A DNA stretch of 6,757 nt from positions 1 to 6,757 of the forward strand of contig JAJXTT010000100.1 in assembly GCA_021783525.1 (NCBI GenBank). The letters are read 5' to 3'. Origin of the DNA: Pseudomonadota bacterium (GTDB lineage: Bacteria > Pseudomonadota > Gammaproteobacteria > Burkholderiales > Gallionellaceae). The position numbers and the translations under genes are program-made. Positions 5,770-6,757 of the stretch are shown one piece after another (the first letter of the stretch is position 1; the number at the start of each line of letters is the position of its first letter). The notes beneath the pieces were generated by a model that saw nothing but the letters and a program-made list of their open reading frames with translations, was not told the DNA's origin and did not search any database.

Positions 5770-6757
5770 TCACGACCTGAAAGCCACTGTTACGCAAAGT
5801 CCATTGCCGTCTTCATTGCGCGCAAGTTGCAGGGACGAAGAGTGTATCTCGGCGATGCGTTTGACGATCGACAGTCCCAACCCGCTGCCGCTGGCACGTG
5901 TGCCCAACGGCCGATAAAAGCGTTCGGCCACCTTGTCCAATTCCGTCTCCGGAATGCCGGGGCCATTGTCGCATACGGAAAGTAGAGTCCGGCCGGGTGC
6001 CTGTGCGATCTCTACGCGGACCGATGTGTCAGGCGGCGTATGGCGAACGGCGTTATCGATCAGATTGCGCAACATGATGCGCAGCAACACCGGATTGCCG
6101 TTTACCGCCGTTTCCCTGCCTTCCGTCAATTCGAGCCGCACGCGCTGGCTCAACGCAGTCGGTGCGATCGATGCGATCACGTCCGCGGCAATTGCCCTGA
6201 GCTGGCACGGTTCCGTTGCTTCCTCGCCCAGTGTGTCGATGCGCGCCAGGGTCAGCAACTGGTCGATCAGGTGGGCGGCACGGTCGCAACCGAGGATCGC
6301 GTTGTCGAGTGCCCGAATGCGCTCGGCATCGGTGGAGGCGGCGCGCGCCACTTGCGCCTGAGCCTTGATCCCCGCCACAGGCGTACGCAGTTCGTGCGCG
6401 GCATCTGCAGTGAAGCGGCGTTCCTTTTGCAGGGAGGCGTCGATGCGGACGAACAGTTTGTTGAGGCGGTCAATCAACGGCGCCACTTCGCGCGGTGCCG
6501 TCCCCGCATCCAGCGGCGCAAGATTATCCGGCTCGCGTTGGGCGACTTCGCGGGTCAACCTGACCAGCGGGCGCAGGCTGCGCGTCACGGACAGCCACAG
6601 CAGAATCGCCAGCAACGGGAGCGAGAACATTAGCGGTTTCAGCAAATTGACGGCAACGGCGCCTGATAGTTCGTCGCGTTCTTTGGTAAGTTCGGCCACA
6701 TGAATCAGATTTTCGCCGGAATCGTCCCACGTGCTGAAGACCCGCCAGTGCTGGCCG
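5770..6757 (-). CDS. Membrane sensor histidine kinase, QseC-like, N-terminus missing
   Basis: Two-component sensor kinase cut by the right edge. The frame is open to the last base, so GTG 6697-6699 is an internal valine and not the start. Residues before it (WRVFSTWDDSGENL) resemble the end of the periplasmic sensor domain of QseC-type kinases. Counting from that GTG codon, a membrane helix spans about 19-38 and a HAMP-like linker about 40-90. The phosphoacceptor H102 lies in FTADAAHELRTP, the N box is RNLIDNAVRH (N212, N216), G1 is DNGPGIP (244-250), the F box FYRP is at 261-264 and G2 is GSGLGLSIVKR (271-281). All catalytic motifs are present. The stimulus is unknown. The cognate response regulator is not in the window and probably lies upstream. 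A weak ATGCG/CGCAT stem (5747-5770) overlaps the stop. Confidence 0.93.
   Translation of the reverse strand, partial: GQHWRVFSTWDDSGENLIHVAELTKERDELSGAVAVNLLKPLMFSLPLLAILLWLSVTRSLRPLVRLTREVAQREPDNLAPLDAGTAPREVAPLIDRLNKLFVRIDASLQKERRFTADAAHELRTPVAGIKAQAQVARAASTDAERIRALDNAILGCDRAAHLIDQLLTLARIDTLGEEATEPCQLRAIAADVIASIAPTALSQRVRLELTEGRETAVNGNPVLLRIMLRNLIDNAVRHTPPDTSVRVEIAQAPGRTLLSVCDNGPGIPETELDKVAERFYRPLGTRASGSGLGLSIVKRIAEIHSSSLQLARNEDGNGLCVTVAFRS

Noticed and set aside
5747..5770. Terminator of the histidine kinase gene
   Set aside because: The ATGCG/CGCAT stem is short, overlaps the stop codon and is followed only by ATTTAATT; too weak to list as a feature.
6524..6730. Alternative frames at the right edge as the start of another gene
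   Set aside because: The histidine-kinase frame runs through to the last base with sensor-domain-like residues, so the others are shadows.

Overview
The window reads as chromosomal core DNA of a betaproteobacterium. The Rho, Obg, ProB and L21/L27 sequences and the gene order rplU-rpmA-obgE-proB next to trxA-rho suggest this, and a Gallionellaceae/Nitrosomonadales-type organism is my best guess. That placement is inference from protein style and synteny, not a database match. Both ends cut through reading frames, so this could be a whole contig or an arbitrary cut.

Almost everything is on the minus strand. In its direction of transcription the order is: a membrane sensor histidine kinase whose N-terminus lies beyond the right edge; trxA (thioredoxin); rho (transcription terminator); then, after a probable terminator and a strong sigma70-type promoter, rplU (L21), rpmA (L27), obgE (ribosome-assembly GTPase) and proB (glutamate 5-kinase). 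The only confident plus-strand gene is a small glutaredoxin-like protein at 135-356, convergent with proB. The first ~100 bases hold an open frame on both strands that I cannot identify.

The genes are housekeeping: ribosomal proteins and a ribosome-associated GTPase, the first enzyme of proline synthesis, transcription termination and thiol redox control. The unusual material is between the genes. (1) The 234-bp gap between the glutaredoxin gene and proB holds three tandem ~70-95 nt units, each built of two hairpins. The hairpin core recurs in the 5' leader of rplU with compensatory base changes, so it sits near both ends of the same operon, and the last six codons and stop of proB lie inside one unit. 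(2) A 31-bp inverted pair of GTAG-headed palindromes, REP/BIME-like, sits directly against the obgE start codon, where a Shine-Dalgarno sequence would be expected. (3) The rho leader transcript is strongly C-rich and G-poor, as expected of a Rho-loading site for autoregulation. (4) The glutaredoxin gene has a plausible promoter whose start point would fall on its ATG. I see no transposase, phage gene, CRISPR array, tRNA or rRNA.
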